Positions 13,848 to 14,402 of a stretch of 14,402 nucleotides of DNA are shown here, one piece after another; position 1 is the first letter of the stretch; the number at the start of each line of letters is the position of its first letter. A program made the translations under genes and the position numbers. The DNA comes from an uncultured Verrucomicrobiales bacterium (GTDB lineage Bacteria > Verrucomicrobiota > Verrucomicrobiia > Verrucomicrobiales > Akkermansiaceae). The stretch covers positions 1-14,402 of the forward strand of contig CALBVA010000279.1 in the NCBI GenBank assembly GCA_937969125.1, in the 5' to 3' direction. Below the pieces are notes generated by a model. The model was not told where the DNA came from and did not search any database. It worked only from the letters and a program-made list of their open reading frames with translations.

Positions 13848-14402
13848 ATGAACTTCTACGATCCACGCCACACTCCAGATTCCTCAGGAACCCTCCACGA
13901 ATGGTCCAATGAGACCGCCAACTGCGGAATGGGTGCGATTGCGAATCTGAGGGGTGAGAAGACTTATCAGATCATCGACTACGCGATCACCTCGGTCTGC
14001 AATATGACCCATCGTGGTGCGGTCGATGCTGATATGAAGACCGGTGATGGCTCCGGACTCCTTTCCCAGATCCCCCGCCCTCTCTTCGCGAAGGCGGCTG
14101 CAGCTTTCAATTACACCGGCGATGCCGATGACCTTGCGGTGGGTGTTTTCTTCCTGCCGGAGGATGCGGCTGCGCAGATCAAGTCCTTCACCGAATCGGT
14201 TCTGGCGAAGCGCAAGATCCCCTTCATCGGCTGGCGTGAGGTCCCCGTGAATCCAGACGAACTGGGTGAACTGGCCAAGAAGACCCGCCCCGTGATCACC
14301 CACCTTCTCACAAGCAAGCCCGCCGAGGTAGAGGCAGATCATTTTGAAAGACTCCTCTTCCTGGTGCGGCGTGAAGTGGAGAAAGAGTTTAAGGAGCTTG
14401 CC
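13848..14402 (+). CDS. gltB: Glutamate synthase large subunit, N-terminal part (cut by window edge)
   Basis: 185 residues of the glutamine amidotransferase class II domain of glutamate synthase, which takes ammonia from glutamine and uses it to make glutamate from 2-oxoglutarate. After a propeptide of 25 residues comes ANCGMGAIANL with the catalytic Cys at 26, expected to become the mature N-terminus; then the family pattern MTHRGAVDADMKTGDGSGLLSQIP at about 54-77, and GVFFLP. The propeptide is shorter than in E. coli GltB (42 residues). The frame is open to the end of the window, and the full protein should be about 1,500 residues, so most of the gene, including the FMN and iron-sulfur part, lies beyond. 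The partner gltD is not in view. The start ATG lacks a strong Shine-Dalgarno sequence. Confidence 0.93.
   Translation, partial: MNFYDPRHTPDSSGTLHEWSNETANCGMGAIANLRGEKTYQIIDYAITSVCNMTHRGAVDADMKTGDGSGLLSQIPRPLFAKAAAAFNYTGDADDLAVGVFFLPEDAAAQIKSFTESVLAKRKIPFIGWREVPVNPDELGELAKKTRPVITHLLTSKPAEVEADHFERLLFLVRREVEKEFKELA

Overview
The window looks like a chromosomal segment of a Verrucomicrobiota bacterium, most plausibly a Verrucomicrobiales-type marine or soil lineage. The evidence is a very large secreted protein combining two lamin-tail domains, a chitobiase-like module, a CotH-type domain and a C-terminal 'SxxLxxW' beta domain, plus a DUF5069 gene, a class I fumarase, a BlaI-type regulator with a lysine/alanine tail, and a moderately high GC content. 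That taxonomic call is inference from gene families, not from a marker gene. Nothing suggests a mobile element, phage, CRISPR array or RNA gene; this is mostly core chromosome.

Layout from left to right: the 3' end of an unidentified gene with a very basic tail (1-84) and its terminator; uppP on the minus strand (228-1067); divergent to it a LysM lipoprotein (1173-1589), a strong terminator and a secreted thioredoxin-fold protein without catalytic cysteines (1672-2658); a BlaI-family repressor fused to a 125-residue histone H1-like Lys/Ala tail (2744-3493) with its terminator; ribBA on the minus strand (3598-4797); divergent to it a small three-helix membrane protein (4932-5432); a 314-base stretch with a doubtful small ORF; ribH and an enlarged nusB overlapping by 8 bases (5747-7109 region); the giant secreted CotH/LTD protein (7217-11128); a DUF5069 gene and a class I fumarase 15 bases apart (11183-13267); a small secreted protein on the minus strand (13291-13677); and, divergent to it, the 5' end of gltB (13848 to the right edge).

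Functional threads: riboflavin synthesis (ribBA and ribH, in separate divergent transcription units), envelope biogenesis (uppP, LysM lipoprotein), central carbon and nitrogen metabolism (fumarase, glutamate synthase), and DNA-binding or chromatin-like regulation (BlaI-H1 fusion).

Two things stand out at the level of gene expression. None of the twelve complete or 5'-complete genes has a recognisable Shine-Dalgarno sequence at normal spacing, and at least five have promoter-like -35/-10 pairs that would put the transcription start at or within a few bases of the start codon, suggesting leaderless or near-leaderless mRNAs. Second, the terminator behind the giant secreted protein is a perfect 13-bp inverted repeat whose loop holds the likely start codon of the next gene. 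The most interesting protein is the BlaI-H1 fusion. I found no clear multi-gene undescribed system.
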